DNA of 64,000 nt from Pallidibacillus pasinlerensis (GTDB lineage Bacteria > Bacillota > Bacilli > Bacillales > Caldibacillaceae), in contig NZ_JAACYS010000001.1 of the NCBI RefSeq assembly GCF_009996845.1, positions 47,567 through 111,566 of the forward strand, in the 5' to 3' direction. The notes beneath the pieces are model-generated. The model did no database searches. It was not told where the DNA came from and saw only the letters and a list, made by a program, of their open reading frames with translations. Position numbers and translations under genes: made by a program. This document shows, piece after piece, positions 53,201 to 62,459 of the stretch (position 1 is its first letter; every line of letters begins with the position of its first letter).

Positions 53201-53819
53201 AGAGTTAGGAACCGTTAACTTAGGTGCCATTGATGAATATAAACGGGTATCTGAACGATATGAATTTTTAACGAAACAAAAGGAAGATTTAGAGTCAGCA
53301 AAAAATACTTTATTCCAAGTAATTGATGAAATGGATGATGAAATGGTAAAACGTTTCAGTGAATCCTTTACGAGTATTAAAGTTGAATTTGATGTTGTAT
53401 TTAAGTCCTTATTTGGTGGTGGACGAGCAGAACTACGCTTAACGAACCCTGACGATTTATTAAATACAGGTGTCGAGATTATCGCACAACCACCAGGTAA
53501 GAAACTTCAAAATTTACATTTGTTATCCGGTGGGGAACGGGCTTTAACAGCAATTGCTTTATTATTCGCGATATTGAAAGTACGTCCAGTACCGTTTTGT
53601 ATATTAGACGAAGTCGAAGCTGCTCTTGACGAAGCAAATGTGTATCGATTTAGTCAATTTTTAAAACATTTTAGTAAAGAAACCCAATTTATCGTTATTA
53701 CCCATCGGAAAGGTACAATGGAAGAAGCTGATGTGTTATACGGTGTTACAATGCAAGAGTCAGGCGTGTCTAAATTAGTATCTGTCCGTCTAGAAGATAC
53801 AGAAACAGTTGTAGTATAA
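50259..53819 (+). CDS. smc: Chromosome segregation protein SMC
   Basis: SMC is the ATPase of the condensin complex with ScpA and ScpB. The 1186-residue protein has Walker A GPNGSGKS at 31-38, long coiled coils at about 165-500 and 670-1000, and the hinge between them (about 510-660, with GRATFLPM and VTLDGDVVNPGGSMTGG). The C-terminal head has the signature HLLSGGERALT (about 1088) and Walker B CILDEVEAALDE (about 1115). AAGGGAGG precedes ATG 50259. A hairpin separates it from ftsY. Confidence 0.98.
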   Translation: MLLKRLEMVGFKSFAERTAVDFVPGVTAVVGPNGSGKSNVTDAVRWVLGEQSAKSLRGGKMEDIIFAGSDSRKPLNFAEVAITLDNEDHFLPIDYNEVCIMRRVYRSGESEYYINKQQCRLKDIVDLLMDSGLGRDSFSIISQGRVDQILNSKPEERRAIFEEAAGVLKYKTRKKKAEVKLEETEENLYRVRDIIHELESQIEPLRIQSSIAQDYLDKKEELEKYEVSLLIYEIEQLHTQWETLKKQLEENRDKEIELSTQIQNKEAEIQQLRDKQTALDESIEQLQQVLLVTSEELEKIEGRKEVLKERKKNYEKNRSQLEHDIQQDKEKLANFEVEINDLSSKRKEIQAVLQEDKNQLKEKQKLLEAYSEDIEGKIESLKGDYIEFLNQQAMINNDIQHLQQRIQQIQVKRKSLTTDNDRYIQERHEILSEKESLQQKIDIVQEKIDHMIRQYRDEQKKFEQLQNKYDAEEKTYYKALQFVQQAKQRKELLEEMEDEYAGFYQGVKEVLKARNTLTGIEGAVAELIQVDKSYSVAIDIALGASLQHIVVKNEEAARAAIQFLKTNRSGRATFLPMSVIQAKEIPSHLINQIQNNPAFIGIAANLVSFDGKYANIIHHLLGNVIVAKDLQGANELARMIHYRNRIVTLDGDVVNPGGSMTGGAAKQKTSSLLSRKQELDTLQTKLVDMENKCIVLEKNLKDKKLALTNQEQLIEKLKLEGEELRKDELELKDQMKDIMWKESNINEKLSLYDDEEQALREEQESLQTKIELNEQRVHEIAENIKDIDLKIQELSKKKNLDQSKKSELIEQINELKIVIAKKEEQANHIVKQYSDVKKRFDETKKQLQQNEQDLQLLIDEMESQDSGESKLQKEAEQKLADKNQTIDLIAHRRKERLELQQTLEDLELETKELKRQHKGFSEIVADENIQLNRLDVELDNRLNVLRDEYLITYEGAKEKYPLTVPYEEAKRKVKLIKLAIEELGTVNLGAIDEYKRVSERYEFLTKQKEDLESAKNTLFQVIDEMDDEMVKRFSESFTSIKVEFDVVFKSLFGGGRAELRLTNPDDLLNTGVEIIAQPPGKKLQNLHLLSGGERALTAIALLFAILKVRPVPFCILDEVEAALDEANVYRFSQFLKHFSKETQFIVITHRKGTMEEADVLYGVTMQESGVSKLVSVRLEDTETVVV

Positions 53820-53823
53820 TTTT

Positions 53824-53878
53824 AAAAGAGACATCTTTTATTAGGAAAAAATCGCTATTTTAAAAGGTGTCTCTTTTA
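53824..53878. terminator. Long hairpin between smc and ftsY (probable terminator)
   Basis: AAAAGAGACATCTTTTA (53824-53840) pairs with TAAAAGGTGTCTCTTTT (53861-53877), with one wobble pair. The A-rich and T-rich arms allow termination on either strand. Confidence 0.65.
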
Positions 53879-53903
53879 TAAAGTGTTAAAGGAAGTGGAA
53901 CAT

Positions 53904-54896
53904 ATGGGATTTTTTAATAAGCTTAAACAAAAATTAACGAAACAAACGAATGTTGTTACAGAAAAATTTAAAGAAGGCTTAACGAAAACGCGTGAAAACA
54001 TTTCAACCAAAGTAAATGATCTAGTTGCACGTTACCGTAAAGTTGATGAAGACTTTTTTGAAGAACTTGAAGAAATTTTAATCCAGGCCGACGTTGGCTT
54101 TGATACTGTACTTGAACTTGTTGATGAGTTGAAAATGGAAGTAAAAAGAAGAAATATTCAAGACTCCGTTGCAGTACGTGACATTATTGTAGAAAAACTT
54201 GTTGAAATATATAAAGGTGACGAAGAAGAAATAAATACATTAAACATTCAAAATGACGGTTTAACTGTAATTTTATTTGTCGGTGTAAACGGTGTCGGTA
54301 AAACGACAACGATTGGAAAATTAGCACATAAATTTAAACAAGAAGGCAAAAAAGTATTACTTGCAGCTGGAGACACATTCCGTGCCGGTGCCATTGAACA
54401 ATTGGAAGTATGGGGTGAGCGTGTCGGCGTTGATGTTATTAAACAATCAGAAGGTTCCGATCCAGCAGCTGTAATGTACGATGCGATTCAAGCTGCTCGG
54501 GCACGAGATACAGACATTCTCCTATGTGATACGGCTGGTAGATTACAAAACAAAGTGAATTTAATGAAAGAATTAGAAAAAGTAAAACGAGTGATTGAGC
54601 GAGAAATTCCAGGTGCTCCTCATGAAGTTTTATTAGTACTGGATGCAACAACTGGACAAAACGCGATGGTTCAAGCAAAACAATTTAAAGAAGCAACTGA
54701 TGTTACAGGGATTGTTTTAACTAAGCTTGATGGTACAGCAAAAGGTGGTATTGTCATCGCGATTCGTAAAGAGTTACATATTCCAGTTAAATTTGTCGGT
54801 CTTGGTGAAAAAATGGATGACCTTCAAGAATTTAACCCTGAACAATACGTTTACGGTTTATTTGCCGGACTAGTTGAAGAAGGAGACGAAGAATAG
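53904..54896 (+). CDS. ftsY: Signal recognition particle receptor FtsY
   Basis: FtsY is the membrane-associated GTPase that receives SRP-ribosome complexes. The 330-residue protein starts with a short basic amphipathic helix ([10 protein letters not shown]), followed by the N domain (about 20-105) and the G domain with [15 protein letters not shown] (127-141), [20 protein letters not shown] and [13 protein letters not shown] 53904 follows AAAGGAAGTG; the TTG at 53883 upstream lacks a site. Confidence 0.97.
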   Translation: MGFFNKLKQKLTKQTNVVTEKFKEGLTKTRENISTKVNDLVARYRKVDEDFFEELEEILIQADVGFDTVLELVDELKMEVKRRNIQDSVAVRDIIVEKLVEIYKGDEEEINTLNIQNDGLTVILFVGVNGVGKTTTIGKLAHKFKQEGKKVLLAAGDTFRAGAIEQLEVWGERVGVDVIKQSEGSDPAAVMYDAIQAARARDTDILLCDTAGRLQNKVNLMKELEKVKRVIEREIPGAPHEVLLVLDATTGQNAMVQAKQFKEATDVTGIVLTKLDGTAKGGIVIAIRKELHIPVKFVGLGEKMDDLQEFNPEQYVYGLFAGLVEEGDEE

Positions 54897-55018
54897 GTCT
54901 TTAAATAGTTTAAGGAAAACTAGTAGAAAAGGTTCATTAGGCATACGAATTAAACGTCGTTTGCCATCTTTGAATAACCCAAAATACTAAAACAGATTTT
55001 ACAAAATATAAATCCAAT

Positions 55019-55065
55019 GGCAAGTGGAAATGTATTCAAAACATTTTCCCACTTGCCTCTTTTTT
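55019..55065 (+). terminator. Terminator after ftsY
   Basis: GGCAAGTGGAAATGT (55019-55033) pairs with ACATTTTCCCACTTGCC (55041-55057) with small bulges, then TCTTTTTT. Confidence 0.85.
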
Positions 55066-55099
55066 AGACACATAAATTAAAAGCTCTTTATGAATCTAT

Positions 55100-55128
55100 T
55101 TGACAACAAGTAATCAACTGTGTAACAT
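55100..55128 (+). promoter_or_regulatory. Sigma-A promoter of ylxM-ffh
   Basis: TTGACA (55100-55105), 17 bases, TAACAT (55123-55128), 44 bases before ylxM. Confidence 0.75.
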
Positions 55129-55171
55129 TGTTTTTGTAAAGGTTTTTCACTTAACACTGGAGGAGAATTTA

Positions 55172-55510
55172 ATGTTAGGGAAGACGACAAGAATGAATTT
55201 TTTATTCGACTTCTATCAAGTTTTACTCACTCCTAAGCAAAAAAACTACATGGCGCTTTATTATTTAGATGATTTTTCCCTAGGAGAAATTGCAGAAGAG
55301 TATAATGTTTCTCGGCAAGCCGTCTATGATAATATAAAAAGGACAGAAGCAATGCTCGAAGACTATGAAGCGAAACTTCATCTCTTTGAAAAATTTCAAA
55401 AGCGAAATGCTTTACTTGATCAATTATCAGAGTTGATTACTGAACACGTAAATTCTGAAGAGCGACTAAAAGTCCTTAACATAATAAAAGAAATAAAAGA
55501 ATTAGATTAG
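55172..55510 (+). CDS. ylxM: YlxM, helix-turn-helix protein of the SRP operon
   Basis: YlxM (UPF0122) is a 112-residue sigma-region-4-like helix-turn-helix protein. [20 protein letters not shown] is followed by [20 protein letters not shown], with a helical C-terminus. In streptococci YlxM binds SRP components and modulates FtsY/Ffh GTPase activity. ATG 55172 follows GGAGGA; an upstream ATG at 55100 lies on the promoter. It is followed by ffh after 11 bases. Confidence 0.93.
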   Translation: MLGKTTRMNFLFDFYQVLLTPKQKNYMALYYLDDFSLGEIAEEYNVSRQAVYDNIKRTEAMLEDYEAKLHLFEKFQKRNALLDQLSELITEHVNSEERLKVLNIIKEIKELD

Positions 55511-55521
55511 GAGGCCGTCCG

Positions 55522-56865
55522 ATGGCATTTGAAGGTTTATCTGAACGTTTGCAAAAAACGATGCAAAAAATTCGGGGAAAAGGTAAAGTTACTGAAGCAG
55601 ATGTAAAAGAGATGATGCGTGAAGTTCGTCTCGCTTTACTTTATGCCGACGTTAACTTAAAAGTAGTTAAAAGCTTTGTAAAAAAGGTAAGTGAACGGGC
55701 AGTAGGACAAGAAGTCATGAAAAGCCTTACCCCAGGTCAACAAGTTATAAAAGTCGTAAAAGACGAATTAACGGAACTTATGGGTGGGGAGCAAAGTAAA
55801 ATCGCAACAGCGAACAAACCGCCAACAGTTGTAATGATGGTCGGTTTGCAAGGTGCAGGTAAAACAACGACAACAGGGAAGTTAGCAAACTTATTACGTA
55901 AAAAATATAACCGAAAACCACTTTTAGTTGCAGCCGACATTTATCGTCCTGCTGCGATTAATCAATTACAAACATTAGGTAAGCAATTAACATTACCAGT
56001 TTTTTCCCTCGGTGATAAAGTTAGTCCTGTTGAAATTGCGACAAAAGCGATTGAAAAAGCAAAAGAAGAACATCATGATTATGTTTTAATCGATACTGCT
56101 GGTCGTTTGCATATTGATGAGAACTTAATGGATGAGTTAAAACAAATTAAAGAAAAAGTTAATCCAGATGAAATCTTGCTTGTTGTAGATGCGATGACAG
56201 GTCAAGATGCTGTTAACGTTGCGCAAAGTTTCAATGATCAATTAGGTGTTACTGGTGTCGTTTTAACAAAACTTGATGGTGACACACGTGGTGGGGCAGC
56301 GTTATCCATTCGTGCTGTTACGGAAAAGCCGATTAAATTTGTAGGTATGGGTGAAAAAATGGATGCCCTAGAACCATTCCATCCAGAACGAATGGCATCT
56401 CGTATCCTCGGTATGGGAGATGTATTATCTTTAATCGAAAAGGCCGAAGCGACTATTGATGAGGAAAAAGCAAAAGAGTTGGAGCAAAAAATGCGTTCCG
56501 CTTCTCTAACTTTAGATGATTTCCTTGAACAGTTAGCTCAAGTTCGTAATATGGGACCATTAGATGAATTATTAAAAATGCTCCCTGGCGCAAATAAAAT
56601 GAAGGGGCTTAATAATTTAAAAATTGATGATAAACAAATCTCCCATGTTGAAGCGATCATTCAATCGATGACGAAGGAAGAAAAGGAACATCCAGAAATT
56701 ATCAATGCATCGCGGAGACGTAGAATTGCGAAGGGAAGCGGTAGACCGGTACAAGAAGTAAACCGCTTATTAAAGCAATTTGAAGAAATGAAGAAAATGA
56801 TGAAACAAATGAACAATATGACGAAAAAAGGCAAAAGAAAAGGCTTCAAATTGCCATTTATGTAA
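55522..56865 (+). CDS. ffh: Signal recognition particle protein Ffh (SRP54)
   Basis: Ffh binds signal sequences with the SRP RNA and docks with FtsY. The 447-residue protein has the N domain (about 1-90), a G domain with GLQGAGKTTTTGKLA (108-122), DIYRPAAINQL, DTAGRLHID and TKLDGDTRGG, and a methionine-rich M domain from about 300, with the SRP-RNA-binding region SRRRRIAKGSGRPVQEVNR. The tail ends in a Met/Lys-rich stretch. AGGAGGCC precedes ATG 55522. Confidence 0.98.
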   Translation: MAFEGLSERLQKTMQKIRGKGKVTEADVKEMMREVRLALLYADVNLKVVKSFVKKVSERAVGQEVMKSLTPGQQVIKVVKDELTELMGGEQSKIATANKPPTVVMMVGLQGAGKTTTTGKLANLLRKKYNRKPLLVAADIYRPAAINQLQTLGKQLTLPVFSLGDKVSPVEIATKAIEKAKEEHHDYVLIDTAGRLHIDENLMDELKQIKEKVNPDEILLVVDAMTGQDAVNVAQSFNDQLGVTGVVLTKLDGDTRGGAALSIRAVTEKPIKFVGMGEKMDALEPFHPERMASRILGMGDVLSLIEKAEATIDEEKAKELEQKMRSASLTLDDFLEQLAQVRNMGPLDELLKMLPGANKMKGLNNLKIDDKQISHVEAIIQSMTKEEKEHPEIINASRRRRIAKGSGRPVQEVNRLLKQFEEMKKMMKQMNNMTKKGKRKGFKLPFM

Positions 56866-56896
56866 TCCATTTAATTTTTTCATTAAAATTAGGTAC

Positions 56897-56998
56897 TGAG
56901 ACTCCTGCCGGAACTGCACGAGCCGAAGATCCCGCAGGTTCACACATTGACTTGGAGACTGAGGCCGTGCCGGCGGAAAGCGGAGTGCCTGAAGCGGA
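56897..56998. repeat. GC-rich dispersed repeat, copy 2 (inverted relative to 40773-40902)
   Basis: The reverse complement of this block shares with copy 1 the order CGCTTCAG, CGCTTTCCGCCGGCA, GGCCTCAG, GCGGG(A/G)TCTTCG, CTCGTG and GGAGTC, with a different middle. It sits between ffh and rpsP and is much richer in G+C than its flanks. I see no clear terminal inverted repeats in this copy and no coding frame. Confidence 0.8.
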
Positions 56999-57093
56999 TA
57001 TACTATCTGAACAAATTTTATTTGAAAAAATGTTGATTTTTCGTATCGAACTTGCTAAACTAAAAGATGTTGTTAGCTGTTAAGAAAAAATAC

Positions 57094-57122
57094 TTTACAA
57101 ACATAAAAAAACTTGATATCAT
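57094..57122 (+). promoter_or_regulatory. Sigma-A promoter of rpsP
   Basis: TTTACA (57094-57099), 17 bases, TATCAT (57117-57122), 39 bases before rpsP. Confidence 0.7.
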
Positions 57123-57160
57123 ACTGTCTTGTGTGAAACAATTTCGGAGGTGCTTATATT

Positions 57161-57433
57161 ATGGCAGTAAAAATTAGATTAAAACGTATGGGAGCTAAAA
57201 AATCTCCTTTCTATCGAATCGTAGTAGCAGATTCTCGTTCTCCTCGTGACGGACGTCAAATCGAAACAATCGGTACTTACAATCCATTAACTCAACCAGC
57301 TACAATTAAAATTGACGAAGAGTTAGCATTAAAATGGTTGAAAAATGGTGCAAAACCTTCTGACACAGTTCGTAACCTGTTCTCAAGTCAAGGTATTTTA
57401 GAAAAATTCCATAACGAAAAATACGGTAAATAG
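57161..57433 (+). CDS. rpsP: 30S ribosomal protein S16
   Basis: S16 is an early-binding 30S assembly protein. The 90-residue product starts [20 protein letters not shown] and contains [20 protein letters not shown], standard for the family. TCGGAGGTGC precedes ATG 57161. It leads the run rpsP-khpA-ylqD-rimM-trmD, all of which concern ribosome and tRNA maturation. Confidence 0.97.
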   Translation: MAVKIRLKRMGAKKSPFYRIVVADSRSPRDGRQIETIGTYNPLTQPATIKIDEELALKWLKNGAKPSDTVRNLFSSQGILEKFHNEKYGK

Positions 57434-57439
57434 GGAACA

Positions 57440-57673
57440 ATGAAAAACTTAATCGAATCGCTCGTCAAACCTCTTGTCGACTATCCAGAGGAAGTCACAA
57501 TCGAAGCTGTTGAAGAAGATAACCGAATCATCTATAAATTAACTGTTCATAAAGATGATATCGGTAAAGTCATTGGTAAACGCGGTAGAGTGGCTAAAGC
57601 GATACGAACTGTTGTTTATGCATATGCACATACAACAGAAAATAAGAAGGTTTTTCTTGAAATCACTGAATAA
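57440..57673 (+). CDS. khpA: KH-domain RNA-binding protein KhpA (YlqC)
   Basis: KhpA is a small KH protein that dimerises with KhpB in streptococci and influences RNA stability and cell elongation. The 77-residue product is almost only one KH domain, with the GxxG loop in DIGKVIGKRGRVAKAIR (about 41-57). It starts six bases after rpsP with TAGGGA as a weak site, suggesting coupling. A terminator-like hairpin follows. Confidence 0.93.
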   Translation: MKNLIESLVKPLVDYPEEVTIEAVEEDNRIIYKLTVHKDDIGKVIGKRGRVAKAIRTVVYAYAHTTENKKVFLEITE

Positions 57674-57704
57674 GGAGGAGGCCCCAGGGTCCCTCCTTTT
57701 TTCG
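57672..57704 (+). terminator. Probable terminator after khpA
   Basis: AAGGAGG (57672-57678) pairs with CCTCCTT (57692-57698) around a GC-rich inner part, then TTTT. It also contains a strong purine-rich stretch. Confidence 0.65.
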
Positions 57705-57750
57705 TATTCAACCTATCAAAAATATCCCCACAAAAATTCCAATTAAGAAA

Positions 57751-57779
57751 TTTCCAATTTTGTAAGCTAACGCTATAAT
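57751..57779 (+). promoter_or_regulatory. Possible promoter of ylqD-rimM-trmD
   Basis: TTTCCA (57751-57756), 17 bases, TATAAT (57774-57779). The -10 is perfect and the -35 weak. Confidence 0.5.
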
Positions 57780-57819
57780 AAGTACATAATAAACTTAACG
57801 ATAGGAAAGGAGGATTTTT

Positions 57820-58209
57820 ATGCAGATTATTACAACCGTAACTGTAAATCAAGTTTTAACCGAAAAGAGCCGTGAAAAACTATTTCATTCCTTTCAAAGT
57901 AGAAAAATAGAGCTGCAAAAAGAAATTGATCAATTAAAATTTGAGAGGAAACGGCTAGAAAAAACGAAGAAATATAATATTAATATGTTACATAACTATT
58001 TTGAAAAAGAAATTGAAAATCGTAATGAAAAAATTAAACTGCTTGATTTCCAATTGGAACAGCTAGAAATCCTCCCCCTCGGTTCCCAATTAAAAGAACG
58101 GGAAGTACAAGGACTTGTAAATGTAGAAGTCGGCGATAAATGGGATGACTTTTTAAATAAAACTATCGTAGTAAAAGATGGAATTATAACAGAAATTAGA
58201 GGTGACTAG
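57820..58209 (+). CDS. ylqD: YlqD, helical protein of unknown function
   Basis: This 129-residue protein matches Bacillus YlqD in place and size. The middle (about 20-85) is strongly charged and helical with heptad-like spacing, likely a coiled coil. The C-terminus (about 90-129) looks like a small beta domain ([20 protein letters not shown]). No catalytic motif is seen. GAAAGGAGG precedes ATG 57820. The stop precedes rimM, which suggests a link to ribosome maturation, but the function is unknown. Confidence 0.85.
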   Translation: MQIITTVTVNQVLTEKSREKLFHSFQSRKIELQKEIDQLKFERKRLEKTKKYNINMLHNYFEKEIENRNEKIKLLDFQLEQLEILPLGSQLKEREVQGLVNVEVGDKWDDFLNKTIVVKDGIITEIRGD

Positions 58210-58210
58210 A

Positions 58211-58729
58211 TTGAAAACTTTTTATAATGTAGGGAAAATCGTCAACACCCATGGAATTAGAGGAGAAGTTCGAGTAATATCCGTTACTGACTTTCCTGAA
58301 GAACGATATAAAAAAGGGGCTAAACTATATTTATTTAAACAAAACAATCCTGAACCAATTGAACTTACGGTAAAGTCATGGCGCAAGCATAAAAACTTCG
58401 ATTTACTTACTTTCGAAGGTTACGAATCGATTAATGACGTAGAACAGTTTAAAGGTAGCTCGCTAAAGATTTCTGAAGATCAGCTAGATCAACTTAAAGA
58501 CGATGAATTTTATTTTCATGAAATTATTGGTTGTACAGTAAAAACGATTGACGATAAAGAAATTGGTACAATTAAAGAAATATTAACCCCAGGTGCGAAT
58601 GATGTATGGGTTGTTAAAGGTACGGATCGAAAAGAGTATTTAATCCCATATATTGATGATGTTGTTAAAAAGGTAGATGTTAAAGAGAAAATGGTCGTTA
58701 TTGAACCGATGGAAGGATTGTTAGATTAA
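58211..58729 (+). CDS. rimM: 16S rRNA maturation factor RimM
   Basis: RimM binds S19 and helps mature the 30S head. The 172-residue protein has the N-terminal RimM barrel with [16 protein letters not shown] and a C-terminal PRC-barrel with [10 protein letters not shown] and [14 protein letters not shown] 58211 is chosen because AGAGGTGA sits five bases upstream and the product begins [10 protein letters not shown] like relatives; GTG 58202 would lie within the site and in ylqD. The stop overlaps trmD by one base. Confidence 0.95.
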   Translation: MKTFYNVGKIVNTHGIRGEVRVISVTDFPEERYKKGAKLYLFKQNNPEPIELTVKSWRKHKNFDLLTFEGYESINDVEQFKGSSLKISEDQLDQLKDDEFYFHEIIGCTVKTIDDKEIGTIKEILTPGANDVWVVKGTDRKEYLIPYIDDVVKKVDVKEKMVVIEPMEGLLD

Positions 58730-59472
58730 TGAGAATCGATGTGTTAACACTGTTTCCGAATATGTTTTCTGGTGTTTTTAATGAATCAATTTTAAAACGG
58801 GCCCAAGAAATTGGTAGTGTCCAATATAATGTCGTTAACTTTCGTGAATATGCCAATAACAAACATAATACCGTCGATGATTATCCCTATGGTGGCGGGG
58901 CAGGAATGGTTCTAAAGCCAGAACCGATATTTAACGCCGTTGAATCTATTAAAGAAGATACGAAGTCAACACCTAGGGTAATCCTCCTTTGTCCTCAAGG
59001 TGAGCGTTATACTCAAAAAAAAGCGGAAGAATTGGCTAAAGAAGCGCACCTATTATTTATTTGCGGCCATTATGAAGGGTATGATGAACGGATTCGTGAA
59101 CATTTAGTAACGGATGAAATTTCGATCGGAGATTTCGTTTTAACAGGTGGCGAGTTAGGTGCAATGGTTGTTATTGACAGTGTTGTTCGTCTTTTACCAG
59201 GCGTTCTTGGTAACGAAGAATCACCTGTTCAAGATTCATTTTCAACAGGTTTACTCGAACATCCCCATTACACACGACCAGCCGAATTCCGAGGTATGAA
59301 AGTTCCTGATGTATTACTTTCAGGAAATCATAAATTAATTGACGAATGGCGTAGAAAACAATCATTAAAACGGACATATGAGCGTAGACCAGATCTTTTA
59401 CAATCTTTCAATTTAACAGACCAAGATAAAAAATGGCTCGAAGAAATTAAAAAGGAAAGATCACTGTTTTAA
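58729..59472 (+). CDS. trmD: tRNA (guanine-37-N1)-methyltransferase TrmD
   Basis: TrmD adds m1G37 next to the anticodon, preventing frameshifts. The 247-residue SPOUT enzyme has the trefoil-knot motifs [22 protein letters not shown] and [15 protein letters not shown], and the catalytic Asp in [18 protein letters not shown]. The start shares a base with the rimM stop (TAATG). The next gene, rplS, has its own leader. Confidence 0.97.
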   Translation: MRIDVLTLFPNMFSGVFNESILKRAQEIGSVQYNVVNFREYANNKHNTVDDYPYGGGAGMVLKPEPIFNAVESIKEDTKSTPRVILLCPQGERYTQKKAEELAKEAHLLFICGHYEGYDERIREHLVTDEISIGDFVLTGGELGAMVVIDSVVRLLPGVLGNEESPVQDSFSTGLLEHPHYTRPAEFRGMKVPDVLLSGNHKLIDEWRRKQSLKRTYERRPDLLQSFNLTDQDKKWLEEIKKERSLF

Positions 59473-59507
59473 ATTGTGATTTTTTACTCAAAAAGTTCGA
59501 GATAGTA

Positions 59508-59983
<476 letters not shown>

Positions 59984-59995
59984 TTTTCAGAAACA

Positions 59996-60026
59996 AAGGG
60001 AGCTTGGTTACCAGGCTCCTTTTTTG
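59996..60026 (+). terminator. Terminator after rplS
   Basis: GGGAGCTTGG (59998-60007) pairs with CCAGGCTCC (60011-60019) using wobble pairs, followed by TTTTTT. Confidence 0.85.
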
Positions 60027-60188
60027 TTTATAAAAAACGATTATGAATTTAATAAATGATTTGCTATCGAAAACATGAATTATGTAAAATAAATATATAT
60101 GAATCGAAAGTCATACATACAGTTTGTGAAGTTTGATTGAGGACATGTGTTAAAATATATTTGTTTGAAATAATTGGAGGTTTTATTA

Positions 60189-60734
60189 TTGGCGAAAAAG
60201 AGTGAATTATGGGAGTGGGTCAAAATTTTATTGATAGCTGCAGCATTAGCAGCGGTGATTCGATTCTTTTTATTTACACCAATTATCGTAGATGGAGAAT
60301 CAATGATGCCCACTTTAGAAGACCGTGATCGGATGATTGTAAATAAACTTTCTTACAAATTAGGAGATATAGAACGCTTTGATATTGTCGTTTTTAAAGT
60401 ATCCGATAAAAAAGATTACATAAAACGCGTAATCGGTTTACCAGGTGAATTTATTGAATATAAAAATGATACGTTATATGTCGATGGTGTTGCTTATGAT
60501 GAACCGTATTTAGACGATTATAAAAAGGAATATCAACAAATTTATATGGGTGGCTCATTAACACCTGATTTTTCATATCAAGTACCAGAAGGCCATGTAT
60601 TTGTAATGGGAGATAATCGTAGATTTAGTCGTGATAGTCGGGATTATACAATTGGTCCAATCTCAGTAGAGCATATTTTAGGTAAAGCAAGTATCATCTA
60701 TTGGCCGATTGAAGATTTTAAAATTATTAATTAA
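60189..60734 (+). CDS. lepB: Type I signal peptidase (SipS/LepB type)
   Basis: This enzyme removes signal peptides from secreted proteins. The 181-residue protein has a single N-terminal membrane segment (about 11-30) and the Gram-positive single-anchor build. The catalytic Ser38 is in GESMMPTL and the catalytic Lys79 in YIKRVIGLPGE; GDNRRFSRDSRDYTIGPI is the C-terminal signature. TTG 60189 is chosen because TTGGAGG ends eight bases upstream. In B. subtilis no sip gene lies at this spot, though other Bacilli have one here. Confidence 0.94.
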   Translation: MAKKSELWEWVKILLIAAALAAVIRFFLFTPIIVDGESMMPTLEDRDRMIVNKLSYKLGDIERFDIVVFKVSDKKDYIKRVIGLPGEFIEYKNDTLYVDGVAYDEPYLDDYKKEYQQIYMGGSLTPDFSYQVPEGHVFVMGDNRRFSRDSRDYTIGPISVEHILGKASIIYWPIEDFKIIN

Positions 60735-60766
60735 CAAACATTTATTAACAGCCTAGGAGGATTACA

Positions 60767-61633
60767 ATGCAAATACAATGGTTTCCAGGCCATATGGCTA
60801 AAGCAAGAAGAGAAGTTACGGAAAAATTAAAACTAATTGATATCGTTTTTGAGTTGACGGATGCGCGAATTCCATTTTCATCGAGAAATCCGATGATTGA
60901 TGAAATTATTAGTCAAAAGCCAAGAATCGTTTTATTAAATAAAGCGGATATGGCGGACCCAGTTAAAACAGAGCAATGGGTTGAATATTATCGCAAACAA
61001 AATGTTACAGCAATTCCAATTAATGCACAGACCGGTGAAGGACTAAAAACGTTAATTGCCAAATCAAAAGAATTAACAAAAGAAAAATTCGATAAAATGC
61101 GGGCAAAAGGGATTATTAAACCCCGTGCTATTCGGGCGATGGTCGTCGGGATCCCGAACTCAGGAAAATCAACATTAATAAATAAGCTTGCGAAAAGAAA
61201 TATTGCAAAGACTGGGAATACACCAGGAGTAACACGCCAACAACAATGGATTAAAGTTGGGAAAGAAATTGAATTACTCGACACACCAGGAATTCTTTGG
61301 CCGAAATTTGAAGATCAAGAAGTAGGTTATAATCTTGCAGTAACAGGGGCAATTAAAGATACTATCTTAAATCTGCAAGATATCGCCGTTTTTGCTTTAC
61401 GTTTCTTGGAAAAAAATTATCCAGAAAAGCTTAAGGAGCGTTACGATTTTGAATCTGTTCCAGAAGAAATTGTCGAAATGTTTGATTGGATTGGAACTAA
61501 ACGAGGATGTTTAACTGCAGGTAGTGAAGTAGATTATGATAAAACAGCTGACGTTATTATTCGGGACATTCGTACTTTAAAATTAGGTCGAATTACATTT
61601 GAAACACCTGAGCAACTAGAAAATGAGGAGTAG
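60767..61633 (+). CDS. rbgA: Ribosome biogenesis GTPase RbgA (YlqF)
   Basis: RbgA is needed for late 50S assembly. The 288-residue protein has circularly permuted GTPase motifs: G4 (NKADMAD, about 58-64) first, then G1 (GIPNSGKST, about 127-135) and G3 (DTPGILWP). It starts [14 protein letters not shown] and has an ANTAR-like C-terminal helical domain. AGGAGG precedes ATG 60767. It is paired with rnhB, nine bases downstream. Confidence 0.96.
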   Translation: MQIQWFPGHMAKARREVTEKLKLIDIVFELTDARIPFSSRNPMIDEIISQKPRIVLLNKADMADPVKTEQWVEYYRKQNVTAIPINAQTGEGLKTLIAKSKELTKEKFDKMRAKGIIKPRAIRAMVVGIPNSGKSTLINKLAKRNIAKTGNTPGVTRQQQWIKVGKEIELLDTPGILWPKFEDQEVGYNLAVTGAIKDTILNLQDIAVFALRFLEKNYPEKLKERYDFESVPEEIVEMFDWIGTKRGCLTAGSEVDYDKTADVIIRDIRTLKLGRITFETPEQLENEE

Positions 61634-61641
61634 TACATTCA

Positions 61642-62439
61642 ATGGCTTATACGATTAAACAAATCTCAGAAAAATTACAACAAATCACAGATGAAAACGA
61701 TTCTTTTATAAAAGAATGTTCGTTAGATGAACGAAAAGGTGTTCAAGTTTTATTAGAAAAATGGAAAAAAACGAAGGAAAAAGAAAAAATCGAGCGGGAA
61801 CGTTTTACTGAAATGACAATATACGAACAAGAAGCTCGAAAACAAGGATTTTCTCTTATAGCAGGTATTGATGAAGTTGGAAGGGGACCACTAGCTGGTC
61901 CTATTGTTGCCTCAGCACTTATACTTCCTGAAGATATTTTTATTCCGGGTTTAAATGATTCAAAAAAACTCTCAATTAAAAAACGCGAAGAATTATATGA
62001 ACAAATCTATCAATCCGCAATATCTGTAGGAATAGGTGTTGTAAGTCCAAAAGAAATAGATCGGTTAAATATTTATGAAGCGACTAAAAAAGCAATGCTT
62101 GATGCACTCCAACAACTCACACCGTTTCCTGACTATCTACTAATAGATGCAATGGAATTAGTAACACCGATTCCTCAACGTTCAATAATAAAAGGCGATG
62201 CAAATTCAATATCAATCGCAAGTGCATCAATTATAGCTAAAGTTTATCGTGATCGCTTAATGTTGGACTATCATAAACAATATCCACAATATCGTTTTGA
62301 TAAAAATATGGGCTATGGTACGAAAGAACATTTAGAGGCACTCGAAAAATATGGACCTACTCCAATTCACAGGAAATCTTTTTCACCAATAAAAGAAATG
62401 GTTGAACCAAATTTATTTACTTTAGGGTTCGATGAATAA
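61642..62439 (+). CDS. rnhB: Ribonuclease HII
   Basis: RNase HII nicks DNA at single ribonucleotides and removes RNA from hybrids. The 265-residue enzyme has an N-terminal extension of about 70 residues, common in Bacilli, and the catalytic core GIDEVGRGPLAGP (75-87; Asp and Glu), NDSKKLSIKKREEL, and LLIDAMELV; SASIIAKVYRDR completes the site. GAGGAGTAG precedes ATG 61642. It lies directly before ylqG. Confidence 0.95.
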   Translation: MAYTIKQISEKLQQITDENDSFIKECSLDERKGVQVLLEKWKKTKEKEKIERERFTEMTIYEQEARKQGFSLIAGIDEVGRGPLAGPIVASALILPEDIFIPGLNDSKKLSIKKREELYEQIYQSAISVGIGVVSPKEIDRLNIYEATKKAMLDALQQLTPFPDYLLIDAMELVTPIPQRSIIKGDANSISIASASIIAKVYRDRLMLDYHKQYPQYRFDKNMGYGTKEHLEALEKYGPTPIHRKSFSPIKEMVEPNLFTLGFDE

Positions 62440-62459
62440 ATTAACTAGGATGAGTATAA

